From positions 1 through 64,000 of the forward strand of contig NZ_BMIN01000005.1 of the NCBI RefSeq assembly GCF_014642405.1: a stretch of 64,000 bases of DNA, read 5' to 3'. The stretch is from Pontibacillus salipaludis. Lineage in GTDB: Bacteria; Bacillota; Bacilli; Bacillales; BH030062. The notes under the pieces are model-generated. The model worked only from the letters and a program-made list of their open reading frames with translations. It made no database searches and was not told the origin of the DNA. This document shows positions 42,805 to 50,337 of this stretch, one piece after another. The translations under genes and the position numbers were made by a program. Positions within the stretch are counted from its first letter, which is position 1, and each line of letters begins with the position of its first letter.

Positions 42805-44025
42805 ATGAACATAGAGCGTATCATTAAAGAACTGTCCCAGAAACGACCTCTATTTCATAACGAAGCAGATTTCCAGCATGCATTAGCCTGGGAAATTAAA
42901 GAGAGCTATCCTGATGCTAAAATTCGTTTAGAAATGAAGGTACACGGAGTGGGTACGAAAGTGTACTTAGATATATTGGCTGTTATCGATGGGTATAAGT
43001 ACGCGATTGAACTAAAGTACAAAACAAAACAGTTTGACCACATGCTAGAAGAGGAAGAATTCTCTCTCATTACGCAAGGAGCACAAGATATAGGAAGGTA
43101 TGACGTGTTAAAAGATCTAGTGCGGTTGGAGAAAATGGTTGCGGAAGGTGTGGTAGATGAAGGATTTCTTATCTTTCTTACCAATGACTCATCCTATTAT
43201 TCTATTAATGAGAATGTAGAAGCTATTGATCGTAAGTTTAGAATTCATGAAGGAAAAGAGATACATGGAACATTGAGCTGGGGTGAACAAACTGGCAAAG
43301 GGACGATGAAGGGAAGAGAAGATGCCCTTTCACTAAAAGGGAATTATACGATGAACTGGCATTCCTATAGTCAATTCCCTAAGCGTAGTGGAGATTTTCA
43401 ATATATGATTCAGAAGGTATCCAAAGATGAGAAAGAGTGGTTCAACTCGTTCACCCATTTGGAACAGGTACCCACCTCTCAGCAGGATCTTGCGAGTAAA
43501 TTGGCTGCGCACTTAGAATCGATCGGATACTCTGTAGAAATGAATAAGCAGGTAGAAAATGAAAAGGTGGATCTGTGGGCGGAAAAAGGTCTAGACATCT
43601 TAGCAATTGAAGTCCGATATAAAACAGTGAAGCTTAACACCCTTCATAATGATATACATATTGATTTAAAACACCAGGGAGCGCAGGACCAAGGGAGGTA
43701 CGATTACCTACGTGATCTCAGTAAGTTAGAGAATATAACGACAGCTAGACGTGGTGTGCGTGCCTATGCGCTATTAATCACCAACGATAAATTATATTGG
43801 GAGAAACCAGTGAATACGGATACGGTAGATTCTGATTTTCGCATTCATGAAGGGAGAACGCTAACAGGAAATCTTGCTTGGAAGGTGGAAGCTTCTCAGG
43901 GAACAATGGTAGCTCGTGAAGGAGTACTGTCATTGGTAGAGAAATATCAGCTAGAGTGGGTTCCGTTTTTGACTCTTTATGACGAAAAGAATAGTGAGTT
44001 TAGGGCGTTGCTTGTAAAGGTGTGA
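42805..44025 (+). CDS. internally duplicated PD-(D/E)XK-like protein, unknown function
   Basis: About 406 residues made of two related halves (about 1-195 and 205-406). Each contains a nuclease-like core (YLDILAVIDGYKYAIELKYKT; VDLWAEKGLDILAIEVRYKT), then QGAQDxGRYDxLxDLxxLE, then a TND and FRIHEG block, and an RExxLSL end. The first half has ExK and the second ExR, so only the first may be catalytic. A DNA-cleaving or defence role is plausible. The ATG at 42805 has AGGGGGGA upstream; an earlier ATG at 42787 lacks one. Confidence 0.7.
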   Translation: MNIERIIKELSQKRPLFHNEADFQHALAWEIKESYPDAKIRLEMKVHGVGTKVYLDILAVIDGYKYAIELKYKTKQFDHMLEEEEFSLITQGAQDIGRYDVLKDLVRLEKMVAEGVVDEGFLIFLTNDSSYYSINENVEAIDRKFRIHEGKEIHGTLSWGEQTGKGTMKGREDALSLKGNYTMNWHSYSQFPKRSGDFQYMIQKVSKDEKEWFNSFTHLEQVPTSQQDLASKLAAHLESIGYSVEMNKQVENEKVDLWAEKGLDILAIEVRYKTVKLNTLHNDIHIDLKHQGAQDQGRYDYLRDLSKLENITTARRGVRAYALLITNDKLYWEKPVNTDTVDSDFRIHEGRTLTGNLAWKVEASQGTMVAREGVLSLVEKYQLEWVPFLTLYDEKNSEFRALLVKV

Positions 44026-44176
44026 TTCATTAGGGAAAGTTTGGAGAAGCTCTATAGAAGCGTAGGGATGGTTTTATTTTTTTTGATTAATAGATCAGGG
44101 TTGTCTAAGGGAAATTAATTCGGCAAAACACCCCAACTCTTCACGAAAGAGGCTAGAAGGAGATATAAGAATTAAA

Positions 44177-44206
44177 GGCTGCAACTAACCAAAGTTGTAG
44201 CCTGTT
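44177..44206 (-). terminator. hairpin after the leftward membrane protein gene
   Basis: GGCTGCAAC and GTTGTAGCC form a 9-bp stem adjoining the stop codon at 44207, with a modest T-rich tract on the minus strand. Confidence 0.55.
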
Positions 44207-44620
44207 TTAGTTTTCCATACGGTAAATCAAATGTTCTAAAACGGAATAAACTAAACCACACAAAAAGAAAATAGTATAAAACGTCCCAATATTAAGGTCA
44301 TATTCATGTATGAAATCCCCATACCCATATAAATGATTGAAAAACCAATGTGCCATGCTTAAGGATAAGGCTAGGAACAAAACGATTTTTATAATAAACG
44401 AATGAAGGTATCGATTAACAAGGAACCCTACTAAGCAGAATAGAAAGTATGCGATGAACCAATAGAAAGCGAAGAAGAGGATCAAGCCAAGGTCGTCCGT
44501 TAATCCAACGTATTCTGATGTCGTAATTTTTGTGCCTTCTAGTGTTTCTACTACCATAGTGCCTAGTGAAAAGATGAGTATAAAAGAAATAAGAGTTAAA
44601 CCAAGATATTTTTCGTTCAA
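44207..44620 (-). CDS. four-helix membrane protein, unknown function
   Basis: 137 residues with hydrophobic helices at about 7-25, 47-68, 76-92 and 112-130 and little soluble sequence. The ribosome site is weak but AAGGTGGG lies upstream of the ATG on the minus strand. No family recognised. Confidence 0.55.
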   Translation of the reverse strand: MNEKYLGLTLISFILIFSLGTMVVETLEGTKITTSEYVGLTDDLGLILFFAFYWFIAYFLFCLVGFLVNRYLHSFIIKIVLFLALSLSMAHWFFNHLYGYGDFIHEYDLNIGTFYTIFFLCGLVYSVLEHLIYRMEN

Positions 44621-44911
44621 CTAGAACCCACCTTTCTGTATAGGGTGAGGGATCCAGGTGCTGAATGGGGTAGATCGTAATTGTAGGTTGTCTTTGAAAC
44701 TATTGAATTTGGAATACGAGACGATCGACATGTTGGAAGCTCCAATCTTTTTCTAAATATTAGTTCATTTTACCTTATTTTCATAAAACTTCAAATGTGA
44801 TCTTCTAGTGATGACAGGGTAGATTATTTGCAGCTGGATAACAGGTGCTCATATCGGTGTTATAATGAAACTGCGAGATAATGAAGTTAATACATAAAAG
44901 GGGCGAATGAA
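44621..44911. other. intergenic region, no gene seen
   Basis: It holds the promoter region of the AlkD-like gene; no repeat family or coding frame stands out. Confidence 0.4.
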
Positions 44912-45598
44912 ATGTATTCAATCGAAACACTACAAGAACGAATGGAAGACAATCAGAACGAAGAAAAAGCCCAAAAGATGGCCCAATATATGCGTAACCA
45001 ATTTTCATTCTACGGAATTCAGGCTGAGCCATTGAAAAGGATTGTGAAGGAGCATATCAAACAAGAAGGAATCCCTTCACCAGATGAGATCCATGCTGTG
45101 GTAAAGGCACTTTGGTCAAAAGAAGAACGGGAATACCAAATGGTAGCCTTGAGACTAGTGGATGAATACATAAAGAAATACGGCATCAGAGAACAGGACG
45201 CGGCGCTCATTGAGTACATGACTGTCCATAAATCCTGGTGGGACACGGTGGACCACATAGCCGGCAAGCATGCTTCCCGATTGTTTGCGGAGTATCCACA
45301 CCTTTTGCAAACCGTTGGGAAAGAGTGGAGAGGGTCGACAAATATATGGTTGCGTCGGGTGATGATCTTATTCCAGCTGAAATACAAGGAAAAGACAGAC
45401 CTTCAATTACTAGAGGATATCATTAGAGAAAATACGGGCTCTGATGAGTTTTTTATCAATAAGGCGATTGGCTGGATTTTAAGAGAATATTCGAAAACAG
45501 ATGCTGAATGGGTACAGGATTTTATGGATAGGAACGATGCGTTATCAAAATTAAGTAGACGTGAAGGGTTGAAATATATTAAGAAGCACGTTAATTAG
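44912..45598 (+). CDS. AlkD-like DNA alkylation repair protein
   Basis: 228 residues of HEAT-like helical repeats. Landmarks are FSFYGIQAEPLKRI, EREYQMVALRLVDEY, the active-site region KSWWDTVDHIAGK and the C-terminal INKAIGWILREYSKTD. AlkD-type glycosylases remove positively charged alkylated bases without flipping them. AAAAGGGGCG precedes the ATG. Confidence 0.9.
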   Translation: MYSIETLQERMEDNQNEEKAQKMAQYMRNQFSFYGIQAEPLKRIVKEHIKQEGIPSPDEIHAVVKALWSKEEREYQMVALRLVDEYIKKYGIREQDAALIEYMTVHKSWWDTVDHIAGKHASRLFAEYPHLLQTVGKEWRGSTNIWLRRVMILFQLKYKEKTDLQLLEDIIRENTGSDEFFINKAIGWILREYSKTDAEWVQDFMDRNDALSKLSRREGLKYIKKHVN

Positions 45599-45648
45599 GT
45601 ATAGATACCTTTATCGCTTTAACGAGATTTTGTAGTGGTGGAACGGCA

Positions 45649-45668
45649 GGACAAGGAACCTGTCCCTA
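45649..45668. repeat. GGACAAGGAACCTGTCC palindromic repeat
   Basis: GGACAAGGAACCTGTCCC sits just upstream of the 54-residue protein gene, within 15 bases of its ribosome site. Confidence 0.65.
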
Positions 45669-45680
45669 TGTCCATGGGAG

Positions 45681-45845
45681 GTGAATGCAATAGGTATTCT
45701 TATTGAAATCCTGTTAAATCTGGGCGCAAGTATCCTTTCCTTCATTTTCCCAAATAAGGAAGAAAGAGAAGAAAAAAAGCTAAAGAAAGCGTACGATAAA
45801 CGGTTGAGAGAGGAACAAGAAGAGCAGAGACGAAAAGGCAAGTAA
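45681..45845 (+). CDS. 54-residue amphipathic protein, paralogue of the gene at 4050
   Basis: Begins VNAIGILIEI with a hydrophobic first half, then FPNKEEREEKKLKKAYDKR and a charged tail, matching the 4050 protein residue for residue in this block. The GTG start is again inside the GGGAGGTG ribosome site, while an ATA at 45690 is optimally spaced. Shared length and unusual start argue for a conserved small gene. Function unknown. Confidence 0.6.
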   Translation: MNAIGILIEILLNLGASILSFIFPNKEEREEKKLKKAYDKRLREEQEEQRRKGK

Positions 45846-46053
45846 TGCAACAACCTCAAGCCATCCAATTGTTTGTTCTTTTACACTACTTTGTGATCAG
45901 GCTATCTTCAATTAAAAATAAGCAGAAGAGTTGCAGAAGGCATAGGAGTTTCTAAAGGTCCCTGTTTTATAGGAGCCAAATGGAATAAAAGCCCGATAAA
46001 GAAGGCGGGGAGATCTTTCTTCATTCATATAACGAATAAAGGAGTATGAAATT

Positions 46054-46275
46054 ATGAAAAATTCTCAATGGTACCCAAGCATTTTTGCAGGGTTGTTCTT
46101 TATTGGATTAACGATCGCGGAGTTGCTCATACAGTCGCTCGTACAGGTCAACCTCTATTCCACGTATGCCATACTCGGATCACTAGCTACCGCTTCAGTG
46201 ATTATTTTCATTAACACTGCTGTGGTTATAGATAGGAAAATAAAAAAGAAAAACAATAACACAAATACCGAATAG
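46054..46275 (+). CDS. 73-residue two-helix membrane protein
   Basis: Two hydrophobic helices (about 9-28 and 36-58) and a Lys/Asn-rich tail; AAAGGAG upstream. It has the same size and topology as the 11998-12219 product, and the two may be distant paralogues. Function unknown. Confidence 0.6.
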   Translation: MKNSQWYPSIFAGLFFIGLTIAELLIQSLVQVNLYSTYAILGSLATASVIIFINTAVVIDRKIKKKNNNTNTE

Positions 46276-46329
46276 TCATACAGTCATCCTACTCACGAAT
46301 TTCTTGCGAACGATTTACTTTTGTTTGTT

Positions 46330-46402
46330 ACATTAACGGGTGCAATTGTTCAATAATGGACGGATCGCTGTTTACTAACGGAGCATGATGGTTTAATAAG
46401 AA
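46330..46402. repeat. AACGGGTGC-family dispersed repeat, copy 11 (long form)
   Basis: ATTAACGGGTGCAATTGTTC, then GATCGCTG, then CTAACGGAGCATGATGGTTT and AATAAG reproduce the long form at 2598-2666 about 44 kb away. Confidence 0.65.
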
Positions 46403-46427
46403 TTTAGTGGAAAGGGAGATATTATCC

Positions 46428-46634
46428 ATGGAAACTATTATTACTATTATTTTCTTAATTTCAGCAGTGCTAATAGTTGTTGTTGCAAAGTATAAAGACA
46501 TCAAAAACAAGAAAGAAAACCCACCCCAGCAATGGGAAGGCAAAACACAGAGGGAGATGGAGCAAGAAAGAGAACGGGGAGAAAAACTAACTGAATTTCA
46601 AAAAGGAAACGGTAGAGGTGGAGGACCTTTTTAA
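46428..46634 (+). CDS. 68-residue membrane-anchored protein
   Basis: One N-terminal membrane helix (residues about 3-21) and a polar, Glu/Arg/Gly-rich tail. The ATG at 46428 follows AAAGGGAGAT; a GTG at 46407 lies before it. Function unknown. Confidence 0.55.
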   Translation: METIITIIFLISAVLIVVVAKYKDIKNKKENPPQQWEGKTQREMEQERERGEKLTEFQKGNGRGGGPF

Positions 46635-46684
46635 TTACTAATTTAATGGGGGCATATTTTAGAACGAAGTAAGGTGATGTGTAC

Positions 46685-46825
46685 ATGAGTAAAGCGAATA
46701 TGGAAGAGGTCATTGGAAAGTTAGAAAAGGTGCTCTCAGGTGATTTAACTCGTGAAGAAATATCAGAGTGGGCTGAATTGAAAAAGCAAAGGGGTTCCTA
46801 TGAATCTAAAGGGCACGATTGCTGA
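46685..46825 (+). pseudogene. truncated small gene ending inside a repeat element
   Basis: The ORF runs 46 residues: EEVIGKLEKVLSGDLTREEISEWAELKK resembles small Bacillus proteins that normally continue further. The reading frame then enters an AACGGGTGC-family repeat (from about 46811) and stops at its TGCTGA word. The repeat appears to have replaced the original 3' end. Confidence 0.5.
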
Positions 46826-46855
46826 ACAACAGCAGTCGCTTCTTTAATTTGCTGC
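46809..46855. repeat. AACGGGTGC-family dispersed repeat, copy 12
   Basis: AAGGGCACGATTGCTGAACA and AGCAGTCGCTTCTTTAATT include the inverted TGCTG/CAGC pair seen in the long copies. Confidence 0.55.
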
Positions 46856-46872
46856 GCAAAGAGGTGATTGAT

Positions 46873-46968
46873 TTGGAGAAATATAAAGTCTTTTTATTAT
46901 TTGTTATAGCCCTTACTTTACTGTACATCGCTTTTATGGTTACTGACTTAGTAATGTATTCTAAATAA
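46873..46968 (+). CDS. 31-residue single-helix membrane peptide
   Basis: A TTG start at 46873 follows AAAGAGGTGATTG. It is nearly all one hydrophobic helix, ending in VMYSK. A repeat copy follows at 46972. It could be a real small membrane peptide. Confidence 0.45.
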   Translation: MEKYKVFLLFVIALTLLYIAFMVTDLVMYSK

Positions 46969-46971
46969 AAC

Positions 46972-46999
46972 AAACGTGTGCTTTAGTTGAAGAAGCATA
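46972..46999. repeat. AACGGGTGC-family dispersed repeat, copy 13
   Basis: AAACGTGTGCTTTAGTTGAA then GAAGC, short form, directly after the 31-residue ORF. Confidence 0.5.
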
Positions 47000-47096
47000 G
47001 CTCTGCATTAAATGGTTTGTTGTCATACAGTGGATGATCTGAACGTAGGTTATCGATGGGAGAGTGCAGATCTTATAAAACGTTCTCGTTCTATTT

Positions 47097-47642
47097 GTGG
47101 GTGGCCTTTTGAACTTTATTGCGTGGCTGATCGTGGCTTGTGAAATTGGGTTTTGGATCGTGATTGTACTAGGGTTATTCACAAGGTATGTGCTGAAGAA
47201 AGATAAGCTGGGATTATTCCTCTTAGCGTTAACCCCTGTCATTGATTTGCTGTTATTACTCATGACTGGGTTCGATTTATATCGAGGAGCGACCGCCACA
47301 ACGGCACATGCTGTTGCTGCTGTTTATGTAGGTGTTTCCATTGGTTTTGGGAAAAGTATGATAGAATGGGCCGACAATAGATTTCGTTACTACATAACAA
47401 AAGAAGGATCAAAACCAACAAAGCGGACGGGGCATGAGCATTCCGTCCATTATTTGAAAGGGTGGGGGAGGCACGTCCTTTCTTATGTGATTGGTGCTGG
47501 TCTTTTATTAGGGATGATCTTCTTCATAGACGACACCTCGAGAACGGAAGTGTTATGGAACGTGCTACGAATATGGACCGTTGCGTTAGGGGTGGACTTC
47601 TTGATCGCTATAACGTATTTTGTTTGGCCGAGGAAGGGATGA
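47097..47642 (+). CDS. YmcC-like integral membrane protein, N-terminus uncertain
   Basis: 181 residues with several membrane helices. LLNFIAWLIVACEIGFWIVI, FLLALTPVIDLLLLL and the AVYVGVSIGFGKSMIEWAD block resemble the B. subtilis YmcC group. The GTG at 47097 has no ribosome site. In the same frame a GTG at 47064 with GGGAGA upstream gives the natural-looking N-terminus but meets a TAA at 47076-47078 after four codons. The gene may therefore carry a nonsense mutation, or start late. Confidence 0.7.
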   Translation: MGGLLNFIAWLIVACEIGFWIVIVLGLFTRYVLKKDKLGLFLLALTPVIDLLLLLMTGFDLYRGATATTAHAVAAVYVGVSIGFGKSMIEWADNRFRYYITKEGSKPTKRTGHEHSVHYLKGWGRHVLSYVIGAGLLLGMIFFIDDTSRTEVLWNVLRIWTVALGVDFLIAITYFVWPRKG

Positions 47643-47712
47643 CGGGGACACGGTAATGAGGGTGTGACGGAAGCTTTTGTTTGAATCTGTAAGAATGGTT
47701 GAGGCGATACGT

Positions 47713-47889
47713 GTGTCTACTTTATATAATAAGACGATGATTTTCGCATTAGTTGTGATTTTTATTTTGTGGGTGTTCTTACAACTCTCTCTTGATATGA
47801 GTATCTTGAAGAATCCACTCAACTACTTTGTAGGATTTACCATTTTCTTTTTTATAGTAAAATATGCAGTGAATAGAAGAACGAAATAA
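47713..47889 (+). CDS. small two-helix membrane protein
   Basis: About 58 residues from a GTG at 47713 (GGTTGAGG upstream); the frame is open to a TTG at 47677. Two hydrophobic helices and a basic end (NRRTK). A terminator follows immediately. Function unknown. Confidence 0.5.
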   Translation: MSTLYNKTMIFALVVIFILWVFLQLSLDMSILKNPLNYFVGFTIFFFIVKYAVNRRTK

Positions 47890-47925
47890 ACGCGAAACCC
47901 TACTATTGGAGGGATTCGCGTTTTT
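47889..47925 (+). terminator. intrinsic terminator
   Basis: AACGCGAAACCCT pairs imperfectly with AGGGATTCGCGTT, followed by TTTTATTAT. Confidence 0.8.
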
Positions 47926-47929
47926 ATTA

Positions 47930-47958
47930 TGGGACAAGGAACCTGTCCCCCTGTCCAA
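47930..47958. repeat. GGACAAGGAACCTGTCC palindromic repeat
   Basis: GGGACAAGGAACCTGTCCCC and the trailing CTGTCC, immediately after the terminator. Confidence 0.7.
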
Positions 47959-48009
47959 TGTGCTAAACTAATAACCAGGCCATTACAAAGAACAAAAGGA
48001 GGGGAAGGA

Positions 48010-48306
48010 ATGGGAGTTGGCATATTTACTCTTGTGTATTTACTATTACCTCAAGTTGTTGTCTTTTCGCTAAGCATCCTATTAAGACTCTACTTCAGAA
48101 AGCTTAAAGTCATCCATATTTTGATGATTTCCGTTTTGGTAACAGTGGTTTTCCTTTTATCAATGGAAGGGTTGTTAGCTGCCATAGGCTTTTACATAGG
48201 TAGTAATATCTTGGTCTCCATCCTTGGGATCCTTGTAGCTGAGTTTTGTTTTTACATCGTACATAGAGCAGAGCGCAAAGTAGACGAAAAGTATAATCAG
48301 TCGTAG
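48010..48306 (+). CDS. 98-residue three-helix membrane protein
   Basis: The ATG at 48010 follows AAAGGAGGGGAAGG. Hydrophobic helices lie at about 5-27, 36-60 and 63-88, then a charged tail (HRAERKVDEKY). No family recognised. Confidence 0.6.
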   Translation: MGVGIFTLVYLLLPQVVVFSLSILLRLYFRKLKVIHILMISVLVTVVFLLSMEGLLAAIGFYIGSNILVSILGILVAEFCFYIVHRAERKVDEKYNQS

Positions 48307-48326
48307 CGAAGGGTGTCTACTGAATA

Positions 48327-48366
48327 AAAAAGTGAACTTCTATAAATTAGAAGTTCATTTTTTATA
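48327..48366. terminator. bidirectional terminator between convergent genes
   Basis: AAGTGAACTTCTA pairs with TAGAAGTTCATTT, flanked by AAAAAA on the left and TTTTTT on the right. Confidence 0.85.
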
Positions 48367-48384
48367 AGAATAGCAAGATTGAAC

Positions 48385-48894
48385 CTAAAATAAGAAATCC
48401 GTACTATCCGACATAATGTCATTAAACGTCTCTACAGTAACCGTTTTGTTGTCACGAGTGGGGTCATCCGAACGTAATTCATCGGCTATGTACTCCATGG
48501 ATTTCTTCAAATTCTCGATGTTGCTTAATTGAGCATCCGTTGGGGTGCTGTCCTCAATTTTTTGTAACTCTGTTAATCTAGCGAAGTCTTTTGTTGTAAT
48601 GTTGGAATCAACGTATTGACGACCTGTGTACAACAAGGAATCCAGCTTATTGATCCTCTTGGTTAATTCGTCCAGGCCCTTCTTGAGCTGCTCAGGGTTA
48701 TCGGTATTCGATAATACATAAGAGGCAGAGCTAGAGGTGAGGACGGCCTGATTATAATACTCATTAATAAACGTTTCCACTTCTTCTTTGTCTTCATAAT
48801 AGGAGTCCATATAGTTCCCTCCCAATACTGCGATCCCAATGACTAGAATCCCGATTAATTCGTACTTGAGCCACGTTTTCGTAAAAATCTTCAT
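48385..48894 (-). CDS. membrane-anchored helical protein, unknown function
   Basis: 169 residues: one N-terminal membrane helix (about 11-27), then an acidic, heptad-patterned extracytoplasmic part (EQLKKGLDELTKRINKLDSLL; LSNIENLKKSMEYI). GGAAAGGAAATG is the ribosome-site region. It lies just downstream of another membrane protein on the same strand and may share its transcript. Confidence 0.6.
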   Translation of the reverse strand: MKIFTKTWLKYELIGILVIGIAVLGGNYMDSYYEDKEEVETFINEYYNQAVLTSSSASYVLSNTDNPEQLKKGLDELTKRINKLDSLLYTGRQYVDSNITTKDFARLTELQKIEDSTPTDAQLSNIENLKKSMEYIADELRSDDPTRDNKTVTVETFNDIMSDSTDFLF

Positions 48895-48915
48895 TTCCTT
48901 TCCTCCAACCTAATA

Positions 48916-49230
48916 CTAGAATGTTCTCGCTTTACGATACACGATTAGCGTAAGGGCATTTAATAGAATCGTAACGATGAGAAGTAGGGATGAGACAATG
49001 GCCACGGCGTACATGGTGTCCATGAGAGCCGCCCAATCTCCAATCGATACCTTATGATAGGTGTAAAGAATCTGACAGACTAGTGAAATTCCGCAAGCAC
49101 TAAAGCTCATAACGGATAACGCCATCCACTTGTTCGTCGCTTTTGACTGATCCCGCATCAGGTTGACCACGGGAAGGCTCCAAGCAAGGATTCCTAAGAA
49201 GAGGCTTGCGAGGTTAAGGTACCCGTACAT
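48916..49230 (-). CDS. four-helix membrane protein, unknown function
   Basis: 104 residues from the ATG at 49230 (AAAGGAGG upstream); the frame extends to 49257. Four hydrophobic helices with few loops; MYGYLNLASLFLGILAW at the start. No family recognised. Confidence 0.6.
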   Translation of the reverse strand: MYGYLNLASLFLGILAWSLPVVNLMRDQSKATNKWMALSVMSFSACGISLVCQILYTYHKVSIGDWAALMDTMYAVAIVSSLLLIVTILLNALTLIVYRKARTF

Positions 49231-49365
49231 AGTGAGAATCCTCCTTTGTGTGTTCACCTATTTCATTCCAGGTATTTATGTATGTTGCTGAATAATCTAT
49301 GTTATATTTTAACACATATATCCAGTTACTGACTTACAAAAAAACGGAGGGGAGAGGCATGGAAT

Positions 49366-49769
49366 ATGAAAAGGCGAATTCTGCTTGTTCTTTTTGTATT
49401 GCTCGTGACAACAGCTTGTTCGGAGGATTTCGGGGAGCTTACGAGAGTAGATTTTCAAATAGTAACTCCGGGCGAGGACCACACAGGTGAAGAGACGATT
49501 ACAGATGACGACTCGATCGAAACGATCCGTGACGTTATGAATGAAGTTCAATGGGAGGATAAAAATACTAGTATGGTGAGAAAGAAAGATGTGAGGGCCG
49601 TTTTTTCTATCAACAAGAAGAGGGGATGCCAGAGCGATTAGTGGAATATGACATCTGGTTTACCGAGGAATCGGTGTTCGCGGTGATCATGAGTGAGGAG
49701 GAAGGACGACGATATGGCGTGTTGCGTCCGGAATATGGGGGCCTTTTAAGAGATGTGTTTGTGAAATGA
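49366..49769 (+). pseudogene. lipoprotein gene with a single-base frameshift
   Basis: The first part (49366 to about 49603) encodes a lipoprotein with lipobox TTAC, then reads into a stop at 49641. The next frame carries a coherent continuation (QQEEGMPERLVEYDIWFTEE to LRDVFVK) up to the TGA at 49767-49769. Adding one T to the run of six at about 49603-49608 joins them as AVFFYQQEEG. The stop overlaps the ATGATG upstream of the acetyltransferase gene. Real mutation, phase-variable tract or sequencing error are all possible. Confidence 0.75.
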
Positions 49770-49786
49770 TGGGGGAGGTGAGGGAC

Positions 49787-50266
49787 ATGAATCAGGTCTG
49801 TTTTCAGGAGATTGATGAAACGAATGAAAGGGCTGTTCGAAGCGTAAGGGTGAAGCGGGGACAGGAACATTTTATCGAAACGGTCGATGAATGCCTGGAG
49901 GAAGCGGCTACTTATCCTGAGTGGCATCCGGTTGCTATCTATTCTGATAACAAGGTAGTCGGATTTGCGATGTATGGGTGTGTGGGGCGAAATGGTGAAA
50001 CGTGGATTGATCGGGTGATCATCGACAAAAACGAGCAGGGAAAAGGGCTGGGGAGATTGGCGGTGACGAAGCTGATCGATGTTGTCACGAGGGAATACGG
50101 GGTGAATGTGCTTTACTTAAGTATTATAGAAGAGAACAAAAGAGCGCGGTATTTGTATGAAAGCTTGGGGTTTGAATACATACATGAGCGCGATCCGAAT
50201 GGGGAGCTTATTTTTGCATATCGCGTGAAGCAGGATGTTAGGACAGGTACCTTGCTTCCACCGTGA
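49787..50266 (+). CDS. BltD-like polyamine N-acetyltransferase (GNAT)
   Basis: The GNAT core is clear: VGFAMYG, WIDRVIIDKNEQGKGLG for acetyl-CoA, and YLSIIEENKRARYLYESLGF. The pattern is close to B. subtilis BltD/PaiA enzymes that acetylate spermine or spermidine. The ATG at 49787 follows GGGAGGTGAGGG; 49766 is an earlier in-frame ATG. The last ten residues (after RVKQD) are encoded by the first arm of a GGACAGGTACC repeat, so the natural C-terminus has been replaced. Confidence 0.85.
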   Translation: MNQVCFQEIDETNERAVRSVRVKRGQEHFIETVDECLEEAATYPEWHPVAIYSDNKVVGFAMYGCVGRNGETWIDRVIIDKNEQGKGLGRLAVTKLIDVVTREYGVNVLYLSIIEENKRARYLYESLGFEYIHERDPNGELIFAYRVKQDVRTGTLLPP

Positions 50267-50302
50267 ATAGCGGTGGGACATGGTACCTGTCCCCTTGTCC
50301 CG
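50240..50302. repeat. double GGACAGGTACC palindromic repeat
   Basis: Two diverged copies in opposite orientation (GGACAGGTACCTTGC and GGGACATGGTACCTGTCCCC) around CACCGTGAATAGCGGTG, which is itself an inverted repeat. The first arm supplies coding sequence and stop to the acetyltransferase. Confidence 0.7.
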
Positions 50303-50337
50303 TTAGATATAAAGCAATACAGCAGCGGGAAACAGTA

